From contig NZ_QGNZ01000001.1 of NCBI RefSeq assembly GCF_003173595.1, forward strand, positions 62,001-126,000: DNA of 64,000 nt, written 5' to 3'. This document shows, piece after piece, positions 35,494 through 43,961 of the stretch. Position numbers and translations under genes: made by a program. The notes under the pieces were generated by a model. That model had not been told where the DNA came from, did not search any database, and worked only from the letters and a program-made list of their open reading frames with translations. Source of the DNA: Pedobacter yonginensis (lineage in GTDB: Bacteria; Bacteroidota; Bacteroidia; Sphingobacteriales; Sphingobacteriaceae). Each line of letters begins with the position of its first letter. The first letter of the stretch is position 1.

Positions 35494-35810
35494 AGGAGCA
35501 AAAATATGCTTTTTTAGTAAAGGTTATGTCATTCGTTTGTTAGCAAGAAAATATCGATAGACAAATGTTTTTTTAGGCTAAAAAGGATAACAATTGAATT
35601 TTTGTTAAAGAATTAAAAAATGATGGGCTTTTTTCAAAATACATTAAAATTTTAACTTATTTTTTAGTTGAATTTTTAATTTATCAATGAAAACAGTTTT
35701 TTTAACGTTTTTCTCTTTTTTTCTGGTTCGAAAACCTCTGGAATTTCCTTTTGTACAACTTTAAGCTCTAAATTTTACTTATATTGCTTATTAAACTTAC
35801 AAAATTATAT
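35494..35810. other. 317-base AT-rich gap between divergent genes
   Basis: Carries the hscA -7 box (minus strand, 35499-35506). Nearer 35810 it carries an AT-rich presumed promoter of the TonB receptor with only a partial -7 match (TATATTG at 35780). No riboswitch, operator or small gene was recognised. Confidence 0.4.
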
Positions 35811-38543
35811 ATGAATAAAAGATTACTCTACATTTTATTGGGTATTTTCCTTAGCCCAGTAGCCCTTTTTGCTCAAATTAGCATAAAAGGTAAAGTTGCT
35901 AATTCCAATGGAGAGGCAATTATTGCTGCATCAATTAAAGAAAAAAATAGCAATAAAGCCACACTTTCAGATCAAAATGGAGATTTTAAAATCTCTGTAG
36001 CGGAAAAAGCAATTTTAATCGTTAGTGCAATTGGTTACGAAAAAACGGAAGTGGCGGTAACAACAAGTCCGATGACGATAACCTTAGCTGAAAACACGCA
36101 AAATTTAGGAGACTTTGTGGTGGTTGGAACGCGTGGTAAAGGTCGTTCGTCTATTTTAACACCAGTTCCAGTTGATGTAATTAAAATCAATTCGGTTAAC
36201 TTACCTACCGCGAAGATGGATTTAACTTCTATTTTAAATTCAGCTTCTCCTTCTTTTAATTTTAATAAGCAAAGTGGGTCGGATGGTGCAGATCAGATTG
36301 ATTTAGCCACGCTGAGAGGTTTAGGACCTGATCAAACATTGGTATTGGTAAATGGAAAACGTAGGCATCAAACGGCTTTTGTTGCGGTTTTTGGAACAAG
36401 AGGCCGAGGCAATTCGGGAACCGATTTAAATGCAATCCCAGAATCATCCATAGATCGGGTTGAGATTTTGCGCGATGGTGCATCGGCTCAATATGGTTCG
36501 GACGCAATTGCAGGCGTTATCAACCTAATCCTAAAAAAAGATGTGGGTGTTTTAAGCGTAAATACTGGCTATTCAGGTTATTATGACCCAAGAAATAACA
36601 CTTATTATGCAAAAGAACTTGGGCAGTATCGCCATGGTGGAGCGATTGATGGGAACGCATTTTCTTTGGGCACAAATTATGGCCTTGCTTTAGGGAAAAA
36701 TAATGGTTTCATTAACTTTTCGGGCAACTTCTTTGCCAATGGGAAAACGTTCAGACAAAACCTAAACACAGATTTAAGTACAAAAGATGGTTTGCCGATT
36801 AATACGGTAAGAAGATCTACAGGTGATGGATCTGTAACTTCTGGTGGTTTAATGTATAATATGGAACTTCCAATTGCCAACACAAAAACGGTGATTTACT
36901 CATTTGGTGGCGGAAACATTAAGGCTTCTGATGCTTATGCCTACACACGAAACCTGTCAGAAAGACCAGAGCGTTTCCCTAATGGAGTTGCAGGTAACCC
37001 GATACTACAATCTACCATTGATGGAGAAACTTATTATGATCCAATTATTCAAACCAAAATTCAGGATTTATCTTTTGCAGCAGGTGTAAGGGGTGTTTGG
37101 GGCAAGGATTGGAATTGGGATTTAAGCAATACACTCGGTCGTAACAATTTTCATTTTTATGGCGATCAAACTTTTAATGCTTCGCTTGGTGCGGGCAAAA
37201 CACATTTTGATGATGGTGGTTTTTCTTTTCTACAAAACACAGTTAACTTCAATTTAAGCAAGGCGATTCCTGATGTTGCATCGGGATTAAACTTGGCTTT
37301 TGGTTTAGAGCACCGATACGAAAATTATAAAATTTATGCCGGTGAAAAAGATTCTTACGCCAATTACGATTTAAATAAAGCGACTGGTGCACAAGGTTTT
37401 CCAGGCTATCAGCCTAGTGATGAGGTTAATGCGAGCAGATCAAACGTTGCGGCTTATGCAGATGCCGAACTTGATGCTACCGATAGGTGGTTATTAGGCG
37501 TAGCGATTAGAGCAGAAAATTATAATGATTTTGGATTTACAAGCAATTACAAATTTGCTACACGATATAAGTTAACGAGTAATTTTAATGTACGTGGATC
37601 GATTAGCACAGGTTTCCGTGCCCCATCTTTGCAGCAAATTAATTTTAGCAACACATTCACCAATGTACAAGGGGGGAATGTATTCGAAGTTAAAATTGCG
37701 CCAAATTATAGTCCGATTACAAAGGCAGCCGGAATTCCAGAATTAAAACAGGAGAGATCTCTTAATGCAAGTTTAGGTTTGTCTTGGAAACCAGCGCCAG
37801 AAGTTACCATAACCTTAGATGGTTACCGCATAAAAATTAAAGATCGGGTAGTGCTTTCTGGTCAATTTGATGACAATATTCCAGCACTAAATCCGATTCT
37901 GAATCAGTTAAATGTATCTCAGGCACAATTTTTTGCAAACGCGGTAACCACCACAAACTATGGTTTAGACTTGGTTGTAGATTACACGAAAAGATTTGAT
38001 AATAAAAGCATCAAGGTATTGTTTACAGGAAATTTTAATCATTTAAATATTAATAAAATTAATATTCCAAGTGCTTTAGATGGTTCTTATGAAAATCAGC
38101 AATCATTCTTCAGCGATAGAGAACAAGCGTACATCAAAGCTTCCGCACCCCCTGTTAAATTGGGCTTAAACTTAGATTATGGTTTTGGAAATTGGATGGT
38201 TGGAACGCATTTCTTGTATTATGGTAAGATTTCGATTTTGGGTTACGGCTACGCAAATACCTACCCGCCATTGGTTGAATTAGATAACTCCACAACAACC
38301 GTTTTGGAACAATTTAATTACTCTGGTAAAATGGTTACCGATATTTACGGTTCTTATAAAATTTCAAAAAGATTAACTGTATTCTTTGGTGCAGATAATG
38401 TTTTCAACATCCATCCAGATTATGGATATGTTCCGGGAGCTAAGCTTTCCGCTTACGACGGTGAAACCGGTGGGGCATGGGATGCTGTACAAATGGGCTT
38501 TAACGGGCGTAAACTTTTTACAAAGTTGGCTTTCAGCTTTTAG
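35811..38543 (+). CDS. TonB-dependent receptor
   Basis: Outer-membrane receptor of 910 residues from the ATG at 35811. It has a signal peptide to about residue 21 (ALFAQ), a carboxypeptidase-regulatory-like domain (about 22-100), a plug domain (about 110-225, with LRGLGPDQTLVLVNGKRRH and EILRDGASAQYGSDAIAGVI) and a 22-strand barrel ending in LFTKLAFSF. No SusD partner or sigma/anti-sigma pair is adjacent, so a glycan-uptake role is less likely; metal-chelate or another small ligand is possible. The TTG-started nine-residue extension is rejected because the signal peptide follows it. Confidence 0.93.
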   Translation: MNKRLLYILLGIFLSPVALFAQISIKGKVANSNGEAIIAASIKEKNSNKATLSDQNGDFKISVAEKAILIVSAIGYEKTEVAVTTSPMTITLAENTQNLGDFVVVGTRGKGRSSILTPVPVDVIKINSVNLPTAKMDLTSILNSASPSFNFNKQSGSDGADQIDLATLRGLGPDQTLVLVNGKRRHQTAFVAVFGTRGRGNSGTDLNAIPESSIDRVEILRDGASAQYGSDAIAGVINLILKKDVGVLSVNTGYSGYYDPRNNTYYAKELGQYRHGGAIDGNAFSLGTNYGLALGKNNGFINFSGNFFANGKTFRQNLNTDLSTKDGLPINTVRRSTGDGSVTSGGLMYNMELPIANTKTVIYSFGGGNIKASDAYAYTRNLSERPERFPNGVAGNPILQSTIDGETYYDPIIQTKIQDLSFAAGVRGVWGKDWNWDLSNTLGRNNFHFYGDQTFNASLGAGKTHFDDGGFSFLQNTVNFNLSKAIPDVASGLNLAFGLEHRYENYKIYAGEKDSYANYDLNKATGAQGFPGYQPSDEVNASRSNVAAYADAELDATDRWLLGVAIRAENYNDFGFTSNYKFATRYKLTSNFNVRGSISTGFRAPSLQQINFSNTFTNVQGGNVFEVKIAPNYSPITKAAGIPELKQERSLNASLGLSWKPAPEVTITLDGYRIKIKDRVVLSGQFDDNIPALNPILNQLNVSQAQFFANAVTTTNYGLDLVVDYTKRFDNKSIKVLFTGNFNHLNINKINIPSALDGSYENQQSFFSDREQAYIKASAPPVKLGLNLDYGFGNWMVGTHFLYYGKISILGYGYANTYPPLVELDNSTTTVLEQFNYSGKMVTDIYGSYKISKRLTVFFGADNVFNIHPDYGYVPGAKLSAYDGETGGAWDAVQMGFNGRKLFTKLAFSF

Positions 38544-38560
38544 ATGAAATAAGCACAACC

Positions 38561-38599
38561 AAAAGGGAGACTTGATTTTTTCAGCGTCTCCCTTTTTTT
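38561..38599 (+). terminator. Intrinsic terminator after the TonB receptor
   Basis: AAAGGGAGAC (38562-38571) pairs with GTCTCCC plus following T (38586-38595), with a 14-base loop and a run of seven T (38593-38599). Confidence 0.9.
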
Positions 38600-38633
38600 A
38601 TGCTTTGAGCTAAGAATGAGCGCTATAATGAAA

Positions 38634-39863
38634 TTATTTTTTATTTTTTTCTTGAATCCATAAAGAGAAGTATTTGGTGCTTTGTGTAGTGTGGTGATTT
38701 AAAATTTGACCGAAAAAATTGTTTTGTCTGTGCACAGATAAATCTATACTTTCAACATGGTTGATAAATGGTTGCGCAAATTTTTCTTTGGAATAGCGCT
38801 CATTCAGGATTTTGATGCCGTTTTGTTGCGCTTTTTGCCATAATGCTTTATCCTGATATAATTTTACCGTACCATCAACAAATCGATCTAAATCATCTTC
38901 AATAATCCCATTCCAGTTTAAGTCGCCTCTCATGGCTTCAGCGCCCATGGATGTTGTTGCAGAAGGGGTTCCAACGTGTATGGCATCAATAAACTTTCCT
39001 TTAAGTCCCGCTCCGAATTGTATTGGGGCAATCAAAATTTTGTGTTTTGAGAGCGTTTCTCTAGCATCTTTAGCACGGCCTTTTATGTTGAAGTTTTCCC
39101 TTTCATTGGCTAGCTGCAATACTTTTGGCGATACATAGGCACCATAAATGTTTAAGCTTACGTTGGGAAGTTTTGTACGCAAGGCAGGCCAAACTGTCGA
39201 TTTAAGCAATTGAACGGTGTCCCAATTTGGTTCGTGGATAAAGTTTCCAATAAATGCTAAGCCTGCTCGATCTTCAAAAGAAACCCAATTTTGAGTAGTT
39301 TCTGTGGTAATTGCCGATTCTAAAAAAGGCAAATAATAAATCAAGGAAGCATCTATTTTAAATTGTTCGGTCAAAATTTTCATTTCTTCTTCCGAAATGA
39401 TAAGCGATAAATCACAACGAAGAATAGATGCAAGCTCTCTTTTTGCCGTGTCTGAGAATAGTTCTATAGATTTTTGTTGCTTCTTGCTTTTCTGTCTTGC
39501 TTGGCGTAGAAAATGTAAGTCTTCCGTATCTAAAATTAAAAGCGCTTCCGGGCATTCATTTTTCACTCGCCAACCATATTGTTCTTCAATCATAAATCGA
39601 TCGAACAATACGATGGATGGATGGAGCGTGCTTAAAAATGAATCAAAGCTTTCATCATTGAGTTTAATTTCTTGCTCTGTTACGACTGTGTTGGAAAAAT
39701 CGTAGCTAAAATCGCTTTTTGATGCGGCTGTGGCAAAAGTAATTTCATATCCTCTGTCCAAAAATAAATCAATTAGTTGAATCATTCTGGTGCCTGCAGC
39801 GGAGGAGGTCGGTTCTGGCCAAACCAATCCAATAACCAATAATTTTTTTGAATCCTTTTTCAC
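38634..39863 (-). CDS. GT-B-fold glycosyltransferase
   Basis: Protein of 409 residues. The N-terminal Rossmann half contains LVWPEPTSSAAGTRMIQLID (glycine-rich loop and the usual acceptor-side helix). The C-terminal half has LAFIGNFIHEPNWDT and the donor-site phrase APIQFGAGLKGKFIDAI with a following GTPSATTS. It belongs to the GT4/GT1-like group. Donor and acceptor are unknown, and there is no polysaccharide cluster around it. Confidence 0.82.
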   Translation of the reverse strand: MKKDSKKLLVIGLVWPEPTSSAAGTRMIQLIDLFLDRGYEITFATAASKSDFSYDFSNTVVTEQEIKLNDESFDSFLSTLHPSIVLFDRFMIEEQYGWRVKNECPEALLILDTEDLHFLRQARQKSKKQQKSIELFSDTAKRELASILRCDLSLIISEEEMKILTEQFKIDASLIYYLPFLESAITTETTQNWVSFEDRAGLAFIGNFIHEPNWDTVQLLKSTVWPALRTKLPNVSLNIYGAYVSPKVLQLANERENFNIKGRAKDARETLSKHKILIAPIQFGAGLKGKFIDAIHVGTPSATTSMGAEAMRGDLNWNGIIEDDLDRFVDGTVKLYQDKALWQKAQQNGIKILNERYSKEKFAQPFINHVESIDLSVHRQNNFFGQILNHHTTQSTKYFSLWIQEKNKK

Positions 39864-40018
39864 TTCTCTGCAAAATAAGCGCTTTTTTTGTTTTTGGGCT
39901 TATAAAAGTGATTTTGATTGTTGGCAACGCTTTAATCTGCTTGAACAATAAAATAAATCCCTTTTTTAATTGTAGAAGGCTATTGATTTTTAATCTATCT
40001 CTATCTGCAAGAAATTCT

Positions 40019-40026
40019 TAATTTTG
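40019..40026 (+). promoter_or_regulatory. -7 box TAATTTTG of miaE
   Basis: Exact TAnnTTTG match 19 bases before the miaE ATG. Confidence 0.6.
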
Positions 40027-40045
40027 CGATTTAATTACCAAACCA

Positions 40046-40627
40046 ATGCTAGGATTAAAATTGTTGACAGACCCGCGCTGGGCAAATATTGCCGAATCTA
40101 ATTTAGAAGAGATTTTGTCTGATCATGCTTGGTGCGAACAAAAGGCCGCAACAAACGCCATAACTTTGATTACTCAAAATTCTGAACACCAAGATTTGGT
40201 GGAAGAATTAACTGCAATCGCCATTGAAGAAATGCAACATTTTCAAATGGTTATAAACATTATTAAACAAAGGGGATATACCTTAACTAGAGAGCGTAAG
40301 GATGATTATGTTGGGCAATTGGTTAAGTTTAGTAAGAAAGACGGAAGTAGAAATCAATCTTTTATTGACCGACTTTTATTTGCAGCTATGATTGAAGCCC
40401 GAAGCTGCGAGCGTTTTAGGGTATTATCACAAAATATTCAAGATAAAGAGTTGGCCAAGTTTTACCACGAATTAATGGTTTCTGAAGCTGGTCATTATAC
40501 CACTTTTTTAAACTTTGCCAGAAAATATACCGTTGATGTTGATGTAGAGAAACGTTGGAAAGAGTGGTTAGATTTTGAAAGCGAACTGATACAGCGTTAT
40601 GGCAATAAAGAAGCCATCCATGGCTAA
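40046..40627 (+). CDS. miaE: tRNA 2-methylthio-N6-isopentenyladenosine hydroxylase MiaE
   Basis: Non-haem di-iron hydroxylase of 193 residues, ferritin-like. Metal ligands are visible as EEMQH (near residue 62-66) and EAGHY (near 153-157), with E near residue 112 in MIEARSCERF. It hydroxylates the isopentenyl side chain of ms2i6A-37 in tRNAs reading UNN codons. A single-gene unit with its own promoter box. Confidence 0.9.
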   Translation: MLGLKLLTDPRWANIAESNLEEILSDHAWCEQKAATNAITLITQNSEHQDLVEELTAIAIEEMQHFQMVINIIKQRGYTLTRERKDDYVGQLVKFSKKDGSRNQSFIDRLLFAAMIEARSCERFRVLSQNIQDKELAKFYHELMVSEAGHYTTFLNFARKYTVDVDVEKRWKEWLDFESELIQRYGNKEAIHG

Positions 40628-40656
40628 ATTCTTTCAATGTTCCGATTTTTATTTCT

Positions 40657-41748
40657 TCAACTTTTAGAAATTATTTCGTTTTCGTGAATATTCCAAAGCC
40701 AAATTACAATATCCTGGTAGCTGTCTGTTCCTTTTTTCTGGTTGTTCAATTTTAAAAAGCGATCGAAAGCAGCATCCATATATCCAAACATATCCCCGTT
40801 GTATTTACGCCAAAATTCTTTCTCGATTTTGAAATCGGCCAAAACTTCTGGTAATAATTTATCGTGAAGGGGTTTGTAATCATCGGGCGATTTCATTCTG
40901 ATTTCGAATAAAATATACCTCAGCATTTCGTAATTGGCAGAATAACGATAATAAATATTGAGACTGTTGCTTGCGGTTAAGTAGCCTAAAAGATTTGCTT
41001 CATCTTCATAAGCTATTCCCAGTTGGTGGGCAATTTCGTGGCAGGTAACATACGGACGAACAAAGTCGGGTAAGTTCATGTTGATATTGGCCTCACCACT
41101 TAATGGTGCATAGTAGCCCTCAATACCTACTTTACTTATTAACCAACTGTTTAATACAGGTTTAACGCAAGGGTTTGCATACTTGAATACTAGATTTTGA
41201 TTTTCTTTAATCTGGTATGCTGATGCTGACAAAGATTCCAGCTCCTGAATGGTATAAATTGGTGTTTTACCTGCCCTAATCACTTGTGCTTTAAGATCAT
41301 TTGTCTTTTTTACAAAGTAATTAGCCAACATCGCCAATTCTTTAGTATTATATTTTTTATTTCCAATTCCAAGTTCTTCACTTACGCTCGGCCGGCGATA
41401 ATTTAAACCCCAAAACAATTTGAAAATGATGTTCAGAATTAAAAAGAAATTTAAAATTTGAAGCGGAAGGGTAATTCTATCTGATTTTTGTAGTTGTTTT
41501 CGTTTAAGTTTTTGAAAAAATCTGAAAATATTATAAAGTACGAAGGAGACGAGTAGCACATAAATTACATCGCCGATTGCAAAAGGAAAGATAGATGAAA
41601 CCCACCTCAAGCTGGCAGAAACAAGCGGATACACGCTAGATGAATAGTATTTTTGAACGAGGCTTGGAGATAAGCCAAATAGAAAAATTAGAATGGATAC
41701 ACCAGCTAAAATAATAGATTTACTTAAAGGTGTACGGGTTATCATCAA
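40657..41748 (-). CDS. DUF3810 membrane metallopeptidase-like protein
   Basis: Protein of 363 residues with three membrane segments in the first 120 residues and a soluble domain. The domain has the zinc-peptidase-like motif HEIAHQ (HExxH) near residue 235 and a downstream acid-rich helix EDEANLLGYL that could supply the third ligand. DUF3810 is common in Bacteroidota and its substrate is unknown. The toxin gene starts its reading one base upstream (41749), so the three genes 42197-40657 probably form one transcript. Confidence 0.85.
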   Translation of the reverse strand: MMITRTPLSKSIILAGVSILIFLFGLSPSLVQKYYSSSVYPLVSASLRWVSSIFPFAIGDVIYVLLVSFVLYNIFRFFQKLKRKQLQKSDRITLPLQILNFFLILNIIFKLFWGLNYRRPSVSEELGIGNKKYNTKELAMLANYFVKKTNDLKAQVIRAGKTPIYTIQELESLSASAYQIKENQNLVFKYANPCVKPVLNSWLISKVGIEGYYAPLSGEANINMNLPDFVRPYVTCHEIAHQLGIAYEDEANLLGYLTASNSLNIYYRYSANYEMLRYILFEIRMKSPDDYKPLHDKLLPEVLADFKIEKEFWRKYNGDMFGYMDAAFDRFLKLNNQKKGTDSYQDIVIWLWNIHENEIISKS

Positions 41749-42009
41749 TTAGTTATAGTGACCTCTTAGAGAATAAATATTTAAAACATCATCTACCACA
41801 TCGTAAATAATTCTATGTTCTTCATTTATTCTTCTTGACCAATACCCAGTAAGTTCATGCTTTAGCTGTTCTGGTTTCCCAATCCCTTCAAATGGATTTT
41901 CTTGAATTGCTTTAATCAATTGTTCGATTTTTTTCTGAATGGGTTTGTTGCCTGATTTTTTCCAATAACTTAAATGCTCAACTGCTTTTGGTGAAAATAT
42001 TATTTCCAT
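41749..42009 (-). CDS. YoeB/Txe-type mRNA-interferase toxin
   Basis: Basic protein of 86 residues with the full YoeB-like signature: GIGKPEQLKHELTGYWSRRI, then NEEHRIIYDV and a C-terminal RGHYN corresponding to the catalytic His-Tyr end. It should cut mRNA at translating ribosomes. Its first 10 bases overlap the antitoxin gene, as is common for such pairs. Confidence 0.93.
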   Translation of the reverse strand: MEIIFSPKAVEHLSYWKKSGNKPIQKKIEQLIKAIQENPFEGIGKPEQLKHELTGYWSRRINEEHRIIYDVVDDVLNIYSLRGHYN

Positions 42010-42197
42010 AAATCATCAACAGCAATTTTTACGCCCTTGCCATTTTTGATATCTTCTTTTGATTGCAAAACAGCGTCTACAAAATCCGGATTATACTGGC
42101 TTTCTTCCGTTTCGAAATCAATTTCTAAGACCTTCATCACAGCTTTTAAAGCGGTGGCTTGTTCTTTGTTTTTTGGATGAGCGATTAAAGTTTCCAT
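42000..42197 (-). CDS. Antitoxin partner of the YoeB-type toxin (DUF2683-like)
   Basis: Protein of 65 residues starting METLIAHPKNKEQATALKAV, with an acidic C-terminal half. This is the layout of small Bacteroidota antitoxins paired with YoeB/RelE-like toxins: a short DNA-binding strand-helix part and a flexible toxin-binding tail. It lies upstream of and overlaps the toxin by 10 bases. Confidence 0.85.
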   Translation of the reverse strand: METLIAHPKNKEQATALKAVMKVLEIDFETEESQYNPDFVDAVLQSKEDIKNGKGVKIAVDDLWK

Positions 42198-42230
42198 ACT
42201 GCTAATACTTAAATAACAAATATAACAAAT

Positions 42231-43565
42231 CTATCTTGCAAAAGTAAGTCGCTTGCCAATCTGATCTGTTGTGAATTTGCCATTTTGATAAGCTAGATTC
42301 CCTGAAACAAATGTGTGCGTAATGCTCGATTGAAAAGTATCACCTTCAAAGGGCGACCAACCACATTTATAAAAAACATTAAGCTTGGTTACTTTAAAGG
42401 GATCGTTTAAATTCACTAAAACCAAGTCTGCCCAATATCCTTCACGAATAAATCCTCTTTTTTCAACGTTAAAACAAGTTGCCACGTTATGGGCAGTTTT
42501 CTCGACGATTTTTTCTAAGGATATCTTTCCCTGCAAATGCATTTCTAACAAGGCAGGTAAGGCATGCTGTACTAAGGGGCCACCAGATGGAGCTTTGCTA
42601 TAAGACTGTTGCTTTTCTGCTAAAGTGTGCGGTGCATGATCGGTAGCTATTACATCAATGTGATTATCCAATACGGCTTGCAATATCCCATTTTGATCTT
42701 CTTCGGTTTTTACCGCTGGATTCCACTTAATGAAATTTCCTTTCGTTGCATAATCTTGATCGTTAAACCACAAATGATGCACACAGGCTTCAGCCGTAAT
42801 TTTTTTATCTTTTAATGGAAGGGTATTGTCGAATAAGGCAATTTCTCTGGCTGTTGAGATGTGTAAAATGTGCAGGCGAGTTTGATATTGTTTGGCTAAT
42901 TCAACAGCTAAAGATGATGATTTGTAACAGGCTTCAGCACTTCTAATTAAGGGGTGCATATCTATCGTCAAATCGTCGCCATAGTTTGCTTTAAATTTCG
43001 CTAAGTTCTCCCTGATGGTTTGTTCATCTTCGCAATGCGTGGCGACCAATATTGGTGCCTTGCTAAAAATATTTTCCAGTGTTTTTTCATTGTCAACCAA
43101 CATGTTACCAGTGGATGATCCCATAAAAACCTTTATTCCGCAAACATTTCTGGAGTCTGTTTTCAACACTTCCTCCAAATTATCGTTGCTGGCACCCATG
43201 TAAAAAGAATAATTGGCTAAAGATGTTTCTGCAGCAATGGCATATTTATCTGCCAATAGTTTCTGCGTTAAGGTATTTGGAACGGTATTGGGCATTTCCA
43301 TAAAAGAGGTAATACCGCCTACCACAGCAGCCATACTTTCGGTAAAAATATCACCTTTATCGGTTAATCCAGGTTCGCGAAAATGAACTTGATCATCAAT
43401 CATTCCAGGTAAAAGGTATTGTCCATCACCATTAATTTCTTGAGCTTCGGGAGCAGATAGATTTTGGCCAATTTTAAAAATCAAACCATCTTTAATTAAA
43501 ACATCAGCAACCGTTTTTTGCCCTTCATTAACGATTGTAGCCCCTTTTATCAGATATGTGTTCAT
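42231..43565 (-). CDS. pyrC: Dihydroorotase with altered first metal histidine
   Basis: Amidohydrolase of 444 residues. The dihydroorotase phrases are GMIDDQVHFREPGL (residues 54-67), FMEMPNTVPNT, the carbamylated-lysine region GIKVFMGSSTGNM, histidines in ATHCEDE and HILHIS, and the catalytic aspartate in VIATDHAPHT. The usual HxH of the first strand reads QVH (Q59-V-H61), so one metal histidine is replaced by glutamine. I recall the same QVH in other Bacteroidota dihydroorotases, so this may be a lineage feature. It closes dihydroorotate in pyrimidine synthesis. The -7 box TACCTTTG is at 43571-43578, 5 bases before the ATG. Confidence 0.88.
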   Translation of the reverse strand: MNTYLIKGATIVNEGQKTVADVLIKDGLIFKIGQNLSAPEAQEINGDGQYLLPGMIDDQVHFREPGLTDKGDIFTESMAAVVGGITSFMEMPNTVPNTLTQKLLADKYAIAAETSLANYSFYMGASNDNLEEVLKTDSRNVCGIKVFMGSSTGNMLVDNEKTLENIFSKAPILVATHCEDEQTIRENLAKFKANYGDDLTIDMHPLIRSAEACYKSSSLAVELAKQYQTRLHILHISTAREIALFDNTLPLKDKKITAEACVHHLWFNDQDYATKGNFIKWNPAVKTEEDQNGILQAVLDNHIDVIATDHAPHTLAEKQQSYSKAPSGGPLVQHALPALLEMHLQGKISLEKIVEKTAHNVATCFNVEKRGFIREGYWADLVLVNLNDPFKVTKLNVFYKCGWSPFEGDTFQSSITHTFVSGNLAYQNGKFTTDQIGKRLTFAR

Positions 43566-43570
43566 GGTTT

Positions 43571-43578
43571 CAAAGGTA
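43571..43578 (-). promoter_or_regulatory. -7 box TACCTTTG of pyrC
   Basis: Exact TAnnTTTG match on the minus strand with five bases before the ATG at 43565. Confidence 0.65.
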
Positions 43579-43589
43579 GTAAATTAGTG

Positions 43590-43812
43590 TGGAGTAGGAG
43601 GTATTGGGATGGAAGTATTGAGTAGAAAGTTGGAGGTATGGAGTAGCAGGTATGGAGTATTGAGTATTAGGTATCAGGTGTTAAGTATTAGGTATTAAGT
43701 ATCAGGTATGAAGTATCAAGTATTAGGTATCAAGTATTAGGTATTAAGTATGAAGTATTAAGTATCAAGTATGAAGTAGCGAGTATTAAATATTGAGTAA
43801 TAGGTAATGAGA
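43590..43812 (+). repeat. Heptamer tandem repeat between pyrC and the DEAD-box gene
   Basis: About 30 units of 7 bases with consensus RAGTATN (AAGTATC, AAGTATT, AGGTATC, AAGTATG, GAGTATT and similar). The run is cleanest at 43672-43790 and degenerate at both ends. It is part of the 396-base gap 43566-43961; the rest of the gap holds the two promoters and nothing else recognised. Confidence 0.88.
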
Positions 43813-43947
43813 ATGTATATTGATTGCCAAGAGTTGAGTTTTAAGGGAATTTTGTTTGCGTGGGTTTAATATAATTGTTGGGTGTGATGGATTGTACAAT
43901 TGCAGTTAAGCCTCTACCTACATCTGCAAACCTTCAACCTTAATCAC

Positions 43948-43955
43948 TATCTTTG
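43948..43955 (+). promoter_or_regulatory. -7 box TATCTTTG of the DEAD-box helicase gene
   Basis: Exact TAnnTTTG match with six bases between its G and the ATG at 43962. It also argues against the upstream TTG at 43953, which lies inside the box. Confidence 0.7.
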
Positions 43956-43961
43956 TGCGCT

